Positions 10,875-22,626 of a stretch of DNA of 64,000 bases are shown here, piece by piece. The stretch is from Zopfochytrium polystomum (lineage: Eukaryota > Chytridiomycota > Chytridiomycetes > Chytridiales > Chytridiaceae): contig JAIVFJ010000131.1 of the NCBI GenBank assembly GCA_025765615.1, positions 78,501 to 142,500 on the forward strand, written 5' to 3'. Numbering within the stretch: position 1 is the stretch's first letter; every line of letters begins with the position of its first letter. A model generated the notes under the pieces. It ran no database searches. It was not told where the DNA came from and saw only the letters and a program-made list of their open reading frames with translations. A program made the translations under genes and the position numbers.

Positions 10875-13800
10875 ATGCAGCAGTTCTTGCTCGGCGGGGT
10901 TGAGGCTGCTATCATCGTTCCAGGAGCGCCTGGACTCGTTCCCAACTTTTCGTCGTCGGACGAAAGCGACAAAATCGAACTTGCCGATGAAGCGGACCCC
11001 GACGGGGTAGAAAGTGTCACGACGGACTTGATGGACTGCGAGTCCACAGTTGGCGACACTGGCGCCACTGCCCCGTCAGCGGATAGCCGAAACGAAACTG
11101 CAGACTTACAGCGCCATGCAGTTCGCGTTGAGAATGGTGATGTTGAGGAGACAGATCTTGATTTCTTAGCTTCAGCTGGCGAATCAATCCCTCGCCGTCA
11201 GACAATGAAAGATATACTGGAAGACCGTGGACTTGCGGACAAACACGGCTCAGAGAGTTCGAGGAAGCGCAGATCGACATCCCCCGTCCTAGATATTTCA
11301 GCCAAGCGCCGTCGCGAAAAAACGCAAGATGACAACGATTTGGACAACCCCGACGGCTTGGCCGTTGGTGATCCCCTCGGCAGTATCTCTGCGGTCACTA
11401 CCGAAACAAGCAGCAGCAATGGCAGCAGGATTAAGGCAGAGTCCACTTCCAACCTTAAACCCGTTCCATCGCCGCGAGTTGTCCATCGTTCTAGCGACAT
11501 TCGTCGTCTCCAACGCATCCCCCGCGCAGGAAGGTGTATCTGTAGTACTACCAATCCACATCAGCCCTATATGCGAATTAGTAAAAGTCATTGAAGTCCA
11601 CATGAATCTCAAGCGTCGCAATCAGCGACGAGGGGAACGTGAATTCTTACGTTGATGTGCTCCGCCAGCCTTTGGCCGATGGAGATTTGACTTGGACGAC
11701 TTTAACCGCGCAGGTGGAAACGAGGGGTCGGGGCGGGAAAGACCGCTACAGCATCGGGGACGTAGTCTGTCTTTGCACCGTTCCTCTTTCGTCTCGTGCT
11801 GCCGCGGCTCACCCAGCACCTCCCACAGCTTCCACTTCAGTGGGGCCAACTGCCCGGATATGTTCCAAAGCGTACACGAACTTGATGGGCCTATTCACGC
11901 ACGTTCTTGCCTGCCATGCCTCCGTTGCTGCCAAGATGTTCAATATTCCTCGCGCTCGTGTTCGACATGTTGCAATGTCTTTTTGTGGTGTTTCGGCGAT
12001 GAACGAGTCCCTTTCGGACGCGTCAGACGTTGATACAGAGCGAGAAGTGGCTCTCGAAGAAGACTTTGACGAGGATAAGCCACTAAAGTGCTTTGTGGAT
12101 GGTTGCGCAAAGCGCTTTCGAAATGCTGGAGGACTAGGTGAGATTGATCAATCCTCTGCAAGCGGTGGTCGGACTGATTTGTTCGTTCCTCCTTAAAATC
12201 CACACCGAATGGTCTTTTCTGTTTCAAGCCTATCATATCGGTATTTTTGCAAACCAATTCTCTGAGTCCTATGCTCACTCGATTCTCCTCAGATGGTTTC
12301 CACAAAGGTGATCATACTCTTCCTCCGGACCAGCCACCTGCCGACTTTCACTGCGTCTCCCTTGTAAATTCAGTTTTAAACGAACCACCGCCGCCCCAAA
12401 AAAAGTCTGGAGGAGCAACAGAGACCAGCACAGCTGCAGCTCCGTCTGAGCCGAACTCAGACTCGGACAGCTTATCTGAACGTACGGCCCCAACATCTGA
12501 CGTGGACGTTGCGGCTGCACCTGTCGTCCGGAAACAACCAAAGCACCAGCATAAACAGCAGACGAGACGGCTTCCGCCTCAGGCGGCAGCAAGCAGATCG
12601 AGACCGAACCCCGAGCCGTCTGTGCCTCTGCCTGACAGCGTAGCGACCGACGTTAAAAGTACAGAGAGAATAATTGCAACACCGCGGCTGCCTCCAGCGG
12701 CTGCTGTCGCGGGAGCGAAACGGCCCGCTGCCGCAATTGCTATGGCTATTCGCGCTCTGGGTGAATCGCCACAAAAGGATTCGACCCTGGTGTCCTCAGC
12801 CAGTGCAAAACGATTGGCGACGCCGACTGCTGGGGCTAATACCGGCAATTCCGGCAGCAGTTCTGCTGGGACCGCCTCCAAAAAATGCCTCTCTTGTTTC
12901 CTCACCGTCACGGGCAGGGATACGCCCCGATCAAACCACCGAGGCAATGCTGGTGGCGCCGACAGCGGTCTTCAGAACAAGTAGTGCAACAGAGTCTAGC
13001 AGCTCCGAGACCTCGCCAAGCGCCGCAGCAGTGTTGCCACTGGCCTCTACTCCTCCGGGTGCTGGTACTTCAGAAAATGGTGCGAACCTTACACCCTTTT
13101 TCAAGTTCTCACCTTTTTTCTTACTCTTCTGCAGATGTGACGTCTCTCCCACAATCTGCGTTGACATCGATTGCGCCAGCGCCCCCTCTAGCAGCAAGAC
13201 GCCCCACAGCGGGGACGGTAGGCCCGCCCGCGCCGCTGTCTACCCAAAAAAAGAAGCTCGTGGCTTCGACGGACGATCTCGAGCGCTTCTGGCCGTTTGC
13301 CTGTGAAAGGCCTGGGTGCGGTCGGCGATACACGAGCAAAGGCGGTCTGTCGTATCACGCGTTGCGGTGCAAGGCGGGGACAGGGACGACCTCTGCGGGG
13401 GCGGGAGAAAGCGAGTCTTTGCCGGGGCAAGAAGCTTCCAGCGTCAGCGAGCCGAAATCCCCCGCGGCTGAACGCGGGACGAGCGGCACCCCCCTCCGCG
13501 CTGTCGACGGCAACACCAACACCAGCCGAAGTAGCAGCGGCGGCCCCGGCCAGTAGCAGCAGCACCAGCGCAGCCGTGACTGCCAGCGACAGCATCTCCC
13601 CGTACGTGTGCCAGAACGCTAGTTGCGGACGGCGGTACACGAGCAAAGGCGGACTGGCATACCACGCCGTCCGGTGCAAGGCCGGCGGCGCGGTGGTGCC
13701 TTCGTCGTCGTCCTCAACGGCGGCTTCTCCATCGTCGGCGAAAGCTGCTGCGGTTGCGATACCGCCTGCTGCGGCGGCGGCGGCTGCGAAGCCGCTTGCA

Positions 13801-14205
13801 GTACCCACGGCGGCGGCGGCCAGGGGTCTGGGGAAAATGGATGTGGACGTGGAGGTTGACGAGGAAGACGAGGACGACGACGGCGACAGTGGCGACGATG
13901 AAGAGGACGCACGCAAAGAAGATGGCGCGGACGGCGACAGCTCCAGCGGCAGCACGTCGAGCAGTTCCGGCAGCAGCGGCAACAGTAGTAGTAGCAGCGA
14001 TGACGACGACGACGACAAGGACAACGGCGGCGACGGCAGGGACGACGTTGACGGAGACGACAGCGGGTCCAGCTCGGATGAGACGGAGGGCGCTGAGGCG
14101 AGCGACAGAGAGGACGACGGTGAGGACGGCAACGCAGACGACAGTACGGACGTCGAGGACGGGAACGCGAGGGGAGGAAGTGATGGAGCACCGAGCGGGC
14201 TGTGA
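10875..14205 (+). CDS. Zinc-finger protein with C2H2 and C2HC fingers and an acidic tail (frame broken at homopolymers)
   Basis: A likely DNA-binding regulator. The ATG is at 10875. The frame runs through a Ser/Asp-rich region to about 11533, crosses a GT-AG intron to about 11613, and reaches a finger C-x4-C-x12-H-x4-H near 12090-12320 that is split by introns around 12140-12230 and 12250-12293. Two near-identical fingers follow, each C-x4-C-x12-H-x3-C with the core CGRRYTSKGGL, at about 13300-13375 and 13605-13680. The tail (about 13845-14190) is acidic, with Asp/Glu/Ser tracts. The coding frame changes at A6 (12880-12885) and C6 (13489-13494), with no usable intron at the latter. An upstream finger near 11850-11920 (CSKAYTNLMGLFTH) lacks its first Cys in frame. 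The GGLxYH finger type recalls the Sfp1-like group, but I do not assign an orthologue. Confidence 0.6.
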
Positions 14206-14734
14206 GAAGGGGTGGGAAGCGGGGAGAAGAGGAGGGGGGCGAAGAGAAGTTGGGTTCTTTGTAACATGTAATTGAGGGCAGTGGTGCAATCGCTCAACAT
14301 ACCTTGTCAGAAATAATATCACCTTTTTTTGGTTCAAATATTTGTCACACCACGACAGACCACAAAGAATCGTTTTTTTGACGGCAATCACGACCCAATT
14401 AATGGGAGGGAAAAAAGTAGAAACATTGAAAAATGTTGGAGAATAGAATAATTTTTTGCCAAGAATCTGTGTTGCAAAAGGAACCAGCAGTGTTTTGCAG
14501 CGTGGCTCGGCCCTTCCACGCCCTTGCGCATCGCTCAATCAGTGCTGCCCCAGTCTTCAGTCTCATCCAATCTTTTGGAGACTGCCGCAAGCGCGAATCC
14601 GTCGTTGCAACACCCCTGCACAATACACACTGATTGTGATGACAAGAACCTGCCACCTGCCTCCCACCCACCCCTCGCCGCCTCACAGCCTGCCTCAACC
14701 ATAGCATATTGGCACATTCGTGCTTGTGCCTCTC

Positions 14735-14900
14735 TGCTAACCAGTCAGTTCCGCCTAACAGCTGCCACCGCCACCGCCACCACCGGCATAGTAAGACTTT
14801 GCATTTCTACTCAGTCTGTCAACTAGCATGTCTCAAACTTGGCACCTGCCCAATTGAAGGGAGCGCTCTAACCACTAAGGAAGGGAGCCTTGTATCAACA
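14735..14900 (-). repeat. Possible tRNA-derived SINE-like element
   Basis: On the minus strand the block TTAGTGGTTAGAGCGC (about 14862-14877) matches a tRNA A box, and AAGTTTGAGACATG about 50 bases further on is a weak B box. A 26-base sequence at 14735-14760 occurs again exactly at 16480-16505. It has no intact tRNA cloverleaf, so it is a repeat rather than a tRNA gene. Confidence 0.4.
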
Positions 14901-15119
14901 ATTAGAATCAAGATTAAATCTCTCTGTTTGCAACGTCGCCAAAAAATATAATACTAAATTAATGATAAGTAGAGCTTAGAGGCAGACAGACAGATCCAGT
15001 CAGAGGCCATATGGAAACCCAATAAATAATAAGAGAGTAGGAATCCAAGCCTAGTCACATTTTGCCAGCAAAACGCAGGTTGAGACAGGGTGGTAATCCT
15101 CACAATTACTGGTTAAAAA

Positions 15120-15404
15120 GTGGGTATACACTTAATTTATTTGAGGTCACAGGCTCGACAGCCTGTTGTCCTCACACAGAGACGAATCAGTGAGCTTGCT
15201 GAGCCAGCAGTTAAACCAACAGACCTTGAGGTAACCTCCATGATTGTTGCTGCAGCAAAGAAATTGGAATCGGAGACTCCAAGCCATAATTTCATGGTTG
15301 CTGCTGTTGATGAGATGACGATTGGAAAGACTGTGCCTGTCACCTTCAACCAAAGAACAGGAAGATTTCATGGTGCAGCAGATATTGTACATGAGCTGTA
15401 TTGA
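15120..15404 (+). pseudogene. Fragment resembling a P-element/THAP9-type transposase
   Basis: A 94-codon frame contains the stretch VDEMTIGKTVPVTFN followed by TGRFHGAAD. P-element and THAP9 transposases have a similar catalytic-Asp strand, DEM-x-I followed by a short strand and a Gly-containing turn. The frame has no proper start and ends early, and the flanking DNA gives only short fragments, so this is a relic. Similarity of one short block is limited evidence; another DDE/RNase H-like transposase is possible. Confidence 0.4.
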
Positions 15405-16084
15405 CTGTTACACTTCATTTCTTGCAGTTGCGCAAGCAGCAAAGCAAATTCCTTGAGCCAAACTGGGCGAATACATTCTAAAGCACATCTGATTAAGGAG
15501 TGCCAGTATATGTTAATACATTCCTGGTGGTTTCTTTTTGAGCACGCTGACTGGCGCCCACCTGCACATCCTACTATAAGGTCCTTCCTGGAGAAAGATT
15601 TACTACTCCAATTTGGATCTTTGAAGAGGAAGAGGGATTATGAATCCAAACCATGAGATATCCAATGAGCGAAGAAACAGGGTAAAGCTCAATTTTTGGA
15701 GATTGTTGCAGTTTGGAGAAATAGCTGGGATGCCTCAAGTTGATGATGTTGATGGTGAATTGGAAGTTAATCTTGTGGATGAAGTTACTGGTCCCACAGA
15801 CTCTCAGATTGGCACAAGCAGTGGTTCTGTGCCAATCACTCACTTGTTCAACAGGCACCCAGCCAGGCAAGTAAATATCCACAGGCATGGAGAGCATTCT
15901 CCATTGACAAGCACATTTTGAAGCCAAGCTCATTGTGAAACAAATGAATTTGCTGGAAGAGTCCTTGCGAAAGTTGCACTTTCTGAGCAGTTTGAGCATT
16001 GTCTTTCCATGGGTCACTATCTGTCAAAGACTGGTAGTAGTGATTCATCACAATATTCCGGAATACTGGAGGCTTCGTTGATGA

Positions 16085-16505
16085 CACCATATGCAAACAG
16101 TCTACTCTGAGTGAGTGAGTGGAAGGAGTGAATGAAGTGGAGATGTGTGTTTGTGGGTGGTCCTTCTCCCCAACTTGGAGAGAAAGAGAAAAAAACTCTG
16201 TTATGAATGATTGATACATGATGATGATATACACGCTGTAATAGTTGCTAGGCAAGCGTGACTGGCACAGGGTAAAAACCTCTCCCATATTATCTGCTTG
16301 AGCAGAGGAGGAGGAAAACTGTTGACATCGGGTTTCTGTTCCACTTAATACTCAGAGTATTTGTCATCAGCACAAGCCAGCGCCCAGGTCTGCATTGGCA
16401 GTGGCTTGCTCTCCCATGGGCATCGTGAGAACGATAACTGACAGTCACAATAGGTTCAGGTCCATCTTGTTCCTCTTGCTGCTAACCAGTCAGTTCCGCC
16501 TAACA
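16085..16505. repeat. Dispersed repeat, copy 2
   Basis: The first 110 bases or so (from about 16095) match 48098-48203 closely: GAGTGAGTGAGTGG, then GATGTGTGTTTGTGGG, then CTCCCCAACTTGGAGAG. The following part matches the copy at 9425-9700. The right end carries the 26-base sequence also present at 14735. Confidence 0.65.
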
Positions 16506-17152
16506 CCATATTTCAAAGACCTATTTCTGGCAATGCCAAACTGGAAAATGAGCTTCACCGTCGTGCTATCTTTTGGTGCTGTTACTGATGCAAGGGAAGC
16601 CCTTCAAGCTGCAGTATCCAATAGTTGTCGGTACAAAAATGATGTGAAAGATGCTTCTCTGCTTGTTGAAAAAATGTTTGAAGGAAGTGGAATTGGCAGT
16701 TTATGGAAAAAAGACAGCAGCAAAGAAGGCTGCAACTGAAGCAAGCAGAACCCATCTGTTATGAATCACCCTCTGGAAACCTCTGGAACCTTCTAGAACA
16801 TTCTTTCATGAAACCTTGTGGAACCTTCTGGTACCTTCTTTGCTTTCCTGACTTGTCCTGTTGTCATTGGTATCATTGGTATCAGGGCATTACTAATTGC
16901 TCTTTCTGGAACTTTCTTTGAGTCTTGTCAAGGAAGACGCTCAAAAGGTATAAAAGGAGGATGGGGGACCTGTCCCATCCCTCAAGTGAATTATTGTTTC
17001 CAATACAATCATCACTCCTCTCAGTTCCTTGTCTGCCTTGACCTGTCCTGCCTTGTTCCTGGCACCATCGAACTCTTCTGAAGCAGCAAAAAGAGTTGGA
17101 AGGAAGAATTGCTTTGCTGCAGAAGGCTGAATATCCACCTGTCAATGTGAGA
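16506..17152 (+). pseudogene. Old element-derived reading frame interrupted by a solo LTR
   Basis: Coding-looking sequence upstream of 16757 is Lys/Ala-rich (frame containing GKKTAAKKAA). When the solo LTR and one target copy are skipped, the same frame continues downstream through a Lys/Gln/Glu-rich helix to a stop at about 17150. This shows the LTR landed in an older open frame. There is at least one stop upstream near 16640. I cannot name the protein. Confidence 0.4.
16757..17064 (+). mobile_element. Solo LTR of a retrotransposon (308 bp)
   Basis: The unit begins TGTTATGAATC and ends CCTGGCA, so it has TG...CA ends. It is flanked by the 5-bp direct repeat CCATC at 16752-16756 and 17065-17069. 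A TATA-like GGTATAAAAGG lies at about 16945. It differs from the LTR of the complete element at 49.4 kb, so it is another family. No internal region remains, consistent with LTR-LTR recombination. Confidence 0.75.
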
Positions 17153-17399
17153 CTACACTGAGGTCTCAGTGAAAAAGTCTAGGGATTTTATTCGCAAAAA
17201 CAAGCGTACCTGTCATAAAACCACAAGGATTGGGACCCCTATTATTGCTCCCAGTTCTTTAGTTTCCAAGGCGTTATCAAAGTGTATTTGCAGCTAACCC
17301 GTCTTTATTATTGGGCCTGCTTTTACTACTTTCGTCTTAACAGTTTCCGTTGCACCAGGGTTTTCTCAACATATTTTCTTTTTCGGTGACTAACAGAGA

Positions 17400-18700
17400 C
17401 TGCCCAACTGCCTAGGGATGGGGTGCCTGACAGGCCATACCCCAAGCCCAGCTAATTTATTATTTATTTTCGGCACTTGTACATACACGCATAGGGTTGG
17501 GGGGGACTTAGAGCATTTGTGGTGGATGCTCCAAGTCAGGGGGGTTGACTTGTCAATTTTCTCTCTCTCTGTTTTTGGGCCATTTCTCTTTTTCCTTTTT
17601 TCTTCAATCTGATTTCTGTCCATTGGCACCAATACAGAGTTCCTTCAAATCCATCTGGCTCACGAAGGTGAGGGTAGTGAGAGATGGTACACACCTGGGT
17701 GTGTACATGGTCCCTTCGTGGGGCTCCTCTTAAGGGGCCGTGGGTGGGGAATGCAGCTGGCCCCACCAGCGACTGTGTGACATTGCCGGCTCTGTGTTGG
17801 AGTGACGATCCCTGGCACTTGCCCGCCGCGACGATGGTGGTGGTGGTGGTGACGACGACGGCGTCGTCGTCCCCAACCTTCCCGTCCCTGCGAGGGTGTT
17901 GGTGGCTGTGCCCGGTGCAGCCCCCGACACCTGAGAGTTTGATCTACAAGCGCCTGCCTCAGTCCTATTGCTGTGAGGGTGAGATGTGTGAGTACGAGTG
18001 CGATGCGATAAAGCCCGTTGGTCGAGTGATCATGCCGACGCAGCCCGGTGGGGTGCGTGTACAATCGCAGGTGTTTCTGCATGCGAGTTCCCTGCTGGCG
18101 ACCTTCCGACCCCTACATAGTCGACTCCCTTCTCTCTCTCCCCCCCGTCGCTGGCGACAACAAGGGCTCACGCAGCACCGTCTGCGACGAGGGGCGCTAG
18201 GTTGCGCCCTGTCCGTCCCGTCGCTATTAACCGCTCCTGTTGTATTTGAGATTAGGTTCCTGAGATAAAAACCCCTGTTTCCCTCTTCTCTCTCTTTATT
18301 CTGCGGTTGTGTTGCGCCCTTGGGAGTGCCCATCTGTTTCCCCTTGCATCGGCCTGCGGCCACACAAGTAATCGGTGCTCTGGCACCGATCCTTCAGAGG
18401 ATTGTCCCTCTGAATGTTCATTCTTTGTGTTTGAGACCCCTGTTAGACAGATCAGTAGGGATACTTCGTGGACTAGGCAAGTAGTAGGGTTGAAACACCC
18501 CCTAGACAACAGCCCAATAAAGTTAGTTTTAGCCTATTATTTGCTTTCCCTCACTCTAGGGCCCAGATCCCTGGGTCAAAGGAGTGAGTATAGTCTCACA
18601 TCAATCAATTCTTCAGTTTTTTCAGAGGTCTATTGGGGAAGAAGTAGCCAAGGTGCATTTAGCCACGAAATCACACTTAAAGGGCTGAACCGCAAAGTTG
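17400..18700. other. GC-richer stretch with no recognised gene
   Basis: Long open frames exist on both strands (for example plus 17684-18268), but none shows a domain, a credible start or splice partners. A TATA-like GATAAAAACCCC at about 18263 and AATAAAG near 18520 could mark another LTR-like unit, but I could not find its ends. Confidence 0.3.
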
Positions 18701-18714
18701 TTTGAGGTGTCATC

Positions 18715-19190
18715 ATGAATGCAACTGCTCTGGTTGCCCAGATAACATACCTGGAAAGCATTGCAGAGAACAAATTGCATCTTCAGCAGGCTCTCTCTGA
18801 AGGAAGTCCTTCTTGTCCAGTTCTGAATACTTGTGCCTTGAGTTCAAGTCCTGTTGAGCAGAGATTTCGGATTATTTGAGAGCAAAATCACAGTGGTAGC
18901 CTTGGAAGGTAAGCAAAATATGACAGGAAAGTATTATTATTGAGCTCACCAAAATGGTACAGAAATGATCAATCAACTGCCACCGAAATGATGAGCTCAG
19001 TCGAGCTTCTTGTCGAAAAATTCATAAATACCTCAGACTCCAAGTGTGGCTTCTCACTCATAAAATCAGCAAATGGCTCAACTTACATTGATAGAACCAC
19101 AGAAAAGAGGCTTTTCTCATGGAACAATCTTTCAGAGATTTTGGAGGCCGAAACGAGATTGAAAAGTCCGTTACAGCAAGAGAGCGGGCG
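18715..19190 (+). pseudogene. Short coding-looking remnants, probably element-derived
   Basis: An ATG frame of 54 codons (18715-18879) and a second frame (about 18940-19190) have normal amino-acid composition and are unlike the low-complexity shadows elsewhere. The second contains VELLVEKFINTSDSKCGF. Both lie in the AT-richer island, and no family is recognised. Confidence 0.3.
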
Positions 19191-19199
19191 AGAGGGCGG

Positions 19200-19205
<6 letters not shown>

Positions 19206-19274
<69 letters not shown>
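19206..19274. repeat. (GA)n microsatellite
   Basis: A pure GA run of about 69 bp. A second GA tract lies at about 19589-19672. Confidence 0.9.
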
Positions 19275-19278
<4 letters not shown>

Positions 19279-19579
19279 AAAAAACAATTCGTAATATATG
19301 AAGTACGAGGTATCGAAGAGAGCTAAACGAGCAGCCGAACGGGCGGAGGACAACGGCATAACAGAACAGAGCCTTGAAACAGAAATGAATCTCGTGAACG
19401 GCCTTCGAAAGTCGAGCCCCGCAAGCGAAAACGGATTTGTCCATTTATTTCGTTATTTCTTTCTTCGTCTTTCCAACGTAGGGCGTCGTCTTTTTTGCCG
19501 CTCGGGAGCGCAAGCCAGTCATCCAGCAGCCAGGCTCGCTGGTATCATGGGCCGAGAGCAAGTGGTAAAAGAAAAGAAA

Positions 19580-19588
<9 letters not shown>

Positions 19589-19652
<64 letters not shown>

Positions 19653-19672
19653 AGAGAGAGAGCGAGAGAGAG
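19589..19672. repeat. (GA)n microsatellite, slightly interrupted
   Basis: A GA run with a few C interruptions near its right end. Nothing else is seen in 19275-20100 apart from purine-rich sequence. Confidence 0.85.
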
Positions 19673-20100
19673 GGCCAACAAACAACTCCAAAGAAATCGA
19701 GCGTGGGACGGAGGGGAGGGTGTCGGGAAAAAACGTCCCAGCGCTGCGCTATTCCGATGAACCAACAATGAGGCGGGATGGGGGTTGCGATGCGCTTACA
19801 AGGGCGGCAAAGAGGATTCGAAGAAATTACATGCAAACAAAAAGAGGAAGATCACAAGCAAGCAAGCAGGCCAGCAAAGGGAGGAAAACGAGAGGGTGAA
19901 CAAACGTGCACAACGCCACAGAGGTGGAGAGGAGAAAAAAAAAGGGGATCGATCAAGAGAAAGAGGAAATAGAGGGCAGGAGGAAAGGGAAAGAGAGAGG
20001 TAAGGAGAGCAAAAGGGTCAAAAGAGGGAGCGAGAAGAAGAGAAGAGAAGAGAGAAAGAAAGCAAGGCACACAATCAAATCAAAAAAAAAAAAAAAATAC

Positions 20101-21834
20101 TCAAAGCGCGGCCGCCGTCGCTGCCTCCGCCGCTGCCGCCCTCTGAGCCTTCTTGCGCTGCCTTGCCAGGTAGCTCTTCAGCCGCCTCTTGAGCAACTGG
20201 CGCTCGCCGTGCGTGCTCAGTCCGTACCCGGCCAGGCGCTGTCGGAGCTGCGGACAGCTGACGCCGGTCGGCACCACCGCCGTCGACGGTTGCGCTGCGT
20301 CGTCGGCCACAACAGCGACAACAACAGCGTCGGCGCCCTCCGCAACTTTTTGATCCGACTGTTCGCAATCATCGCTCGCCTGGGCCTCGGCCTCCGCCCC
20401 AGCCTCGTCCAGCGACTCTGCCGCCGCCGCCGACGCCGCCGCCGACTCGAGCGCGGCCTGCAGCTCGTCATAGAGGCTCCTCTCTGGAGCCAAGCACCCG
20501 GCGGGACCCCCCGCAACGGGGGGCAAAACCAGCGTGCCACCATCGTCCTTGTCCAGCGTGCCAACGTCGCCGTGCTCCGAACTCAGCGACCCACAGGCAG
20601 AGCGAGGACTCAGCGGCGGGGGCGTTAGTGACAGCGGCGACGACGACGACGATGACGCCAGGTAGTCCTCCGGCGACATTGTCATGCGCAGTGCGGCGGC
20701 AGCCCGCGGCAAAATGCTCGGGCGCAGGCGCTGGTCGTCCTTGATCGATTCAATCTCGTCCATCAGCGACGCCACCTGCAGCCGTAGCTCGGCAATCGTC
20801 TGCTCGTGGCATTCTATAGTCGCGTTGAGATCCTCAATGTGGCGGCGCAGCTAGAGAGCAAAGCGACGAGGGTTAGCGCCGCCTCAGGAAATTGCAAGCA
20901 GTACGAGTATCTAGAGAAACACACACAACAGACCTCGTGTCTCTCCAATGTGGCCGGGCACGACGCAGCGTCGCACAGGGACCACGGCGATTTTGGAGAC
21001 GACAGCGCCGACAACGCAGAGGCCGACATTGCCGACGGGACAAGCGGCAGCGGCAGCGGCAGCGGGGGGAAGCTTCGGCGGCCCGCACCTCACCACCACC
21101 TCGGCGCCGCTGTAGCCGTCGTCGTCGTCGTCGTCGTCGTCGTGTTCGTCGCCTTCCGCAGTGCCGTCCACATCATCCTCACCGCTGCAGCTGCGGGCGC
21201 GCGCGCTGCCGCTGCTGCTGTCAAAGCTGCCGCGGCTCGTGCGGCTGCCACCCCGGTGGCCACGTCGACGACCGCCACCGCCGCGTACGAGAGCTGTCGC
21301 CGCCGAAGCCGCCGAGGCCGCCGTAGCCGCCGCGGCGGCCTCCTTCTCCGCCGCAACGACGCGCGCGCGGCCGCGCTCCCTGCGCTCGCACACCAGCGCG
21401 CCGACAAGCTCGCGCTCGCGCTCGGCAAACCGCTCGCGCTCGCGCGCCGCCTCTTCGGCGCCGCGGCCCACCTCGCGGTCGAGCTCGCTGGCGACTCGCC
21501 GCAGCCGCGACAGCTCCGCCTCCGACTGCCGCAGCGACCGCGCGAGCGCCGCGTTCGACGACTCGAGGTTCGACACGCGCGTCTCGGTCGCTCGCAGGCG
21601 CAGCCGATCCTTGGGTTGGAAAAAGAGAAAGGGGAAAGGGAGAGAGAGTTTGGTGATGCAGTGTGTTAGAACAGGAGGCTCCCACGAAAAAAAAAAAAAA
21701 TAAAAAAAAAAAAGAAGAAGAATGGCCGCACTCACCTTCTTATACTCTGCAAGCTCCCTCTGCAGGACCAAATTGTGGTCTCGCGCATCCTGGAGCTCGG
21801 TCATGATGGCAGCAGAAAACTTGCTCAAAGTCAT
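20101..21834 (-). CDS. Coiled-coil protein with a C-terminal SAP-like motif
   Basis: Three exons fit in phase: 21736-21834, about 21094-21609 and 20101-20850, giving about 455 residues. The start is the ATG at 21832-21834. The N-terminal half is a long charged coiled coil (Glu/Arg/Leu heptads), followed by a Gly/Arg/Ser-rich and then an Asp tract, a second helix beginning LRRHIEDLNATIE, a low-complexity Ser/Ala region, and near the C-terminus LRQRLAGYGLSTHGERQLL. That last part resembles a SAP helix-extension-helix DNA-binding motif. The donor of the second exon is uncertain (21094 or 21100). The protein may bind nucleic acid or act as a scaffold; I cannot name it. Confidence 0.65.
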
Positions 21835-21874
21835 TCTTAATTCGAAATCCAAGGATGTTGATGTCAGTGCGAAT

Positions 21875-21990
<116 letters not shown>

Positions 21991-22549
21991 ACGAATGCCT
22001 GTGCGAATGTGTGCGAATGCGTTCGATTAGGGTGCGGTGGACCCCTTCCTTCGTGTTGAAGCGCGTGTGGGCGGGGGTTGTGTCCAAAAAAGGAAAGTCC
22101 AGAGAAAGTTCAAGCTGCTTCGAGAGCTAAGCAACGGTGTGGGGAGGCGAGGGGGTCGAGAAGCGGAGTGACGGGCCAGGCTATGAGGAGGACACGAGGC
22201 AGAGAGAACGAAACGGGAGGAAGGCGGTTGGGATTGATAGGGAGGTGAGGCCCGCACGCGACTGATGAGGCTCAAAGTGCTTTGTGTTTTTTTGTTGTTG
22301 TAGTGTTGCGTTCGTTCGCCGCGAACTCCGAAGGGCCGAGGAAGCTTGGGTGTAGGGTTAGGTTGCCTGCTGGTTCTGGGTTGTCTGCTGGGCGATGAAG
22401 AATCAATGAAGAATCAAGTTGCTGAGGGGGATCACGTGCGAGCACTCAAATTGATGATGAGGGAGGAGGAGGGAACACACTGGTAGGGGGAGATGGGGGC
22501 GGGGGGTTTTTATAGCTGCCGTCGGGTGAGAGAGAGAAAGAGACAGAGA

Positions 22550-22626
<77 letters not shown>

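Larger units (their letters stand above)
14206..19180. other. AT-richer island of decayed mobile-element sequence
   Basis: Base composition drops from the GC-rich coding style on both sides. I see no host gene. The island holds a SINE-like repeat, a transposase-like fragment, a dispersed repeat copy, a solo LTR nested in an older frame, and short coding-looking remnants at 15640-15921, 18715-18879 and 18940-19190. The 17.4-18.6 kb part is GC-richer and contains long open frames with no recognisable domain. Confidence 0.6.

Noticed and set aside
13188..14300. Minus-strand 370-codon frame opposite the zinc-finger gene
   Set aside because: It is the antisense of the acidic Asp/Glu/Ser region; the plus strand carries the zinc-finger motifs.
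14840..14900. A tRNA gene on the minus strand
   Set aside because: A-box-like sequence is present, but no acceptor stem or full cloverleaf can be formed; treated as a SINE-like repeat.
14206..19180. CRISPR or tandem regulatory array
   Set aside because: Repeats here are microsatellites and dispersed element copies. No regular spacer array exists, and a eukaryotic nuclear locus is not expected to hold one.
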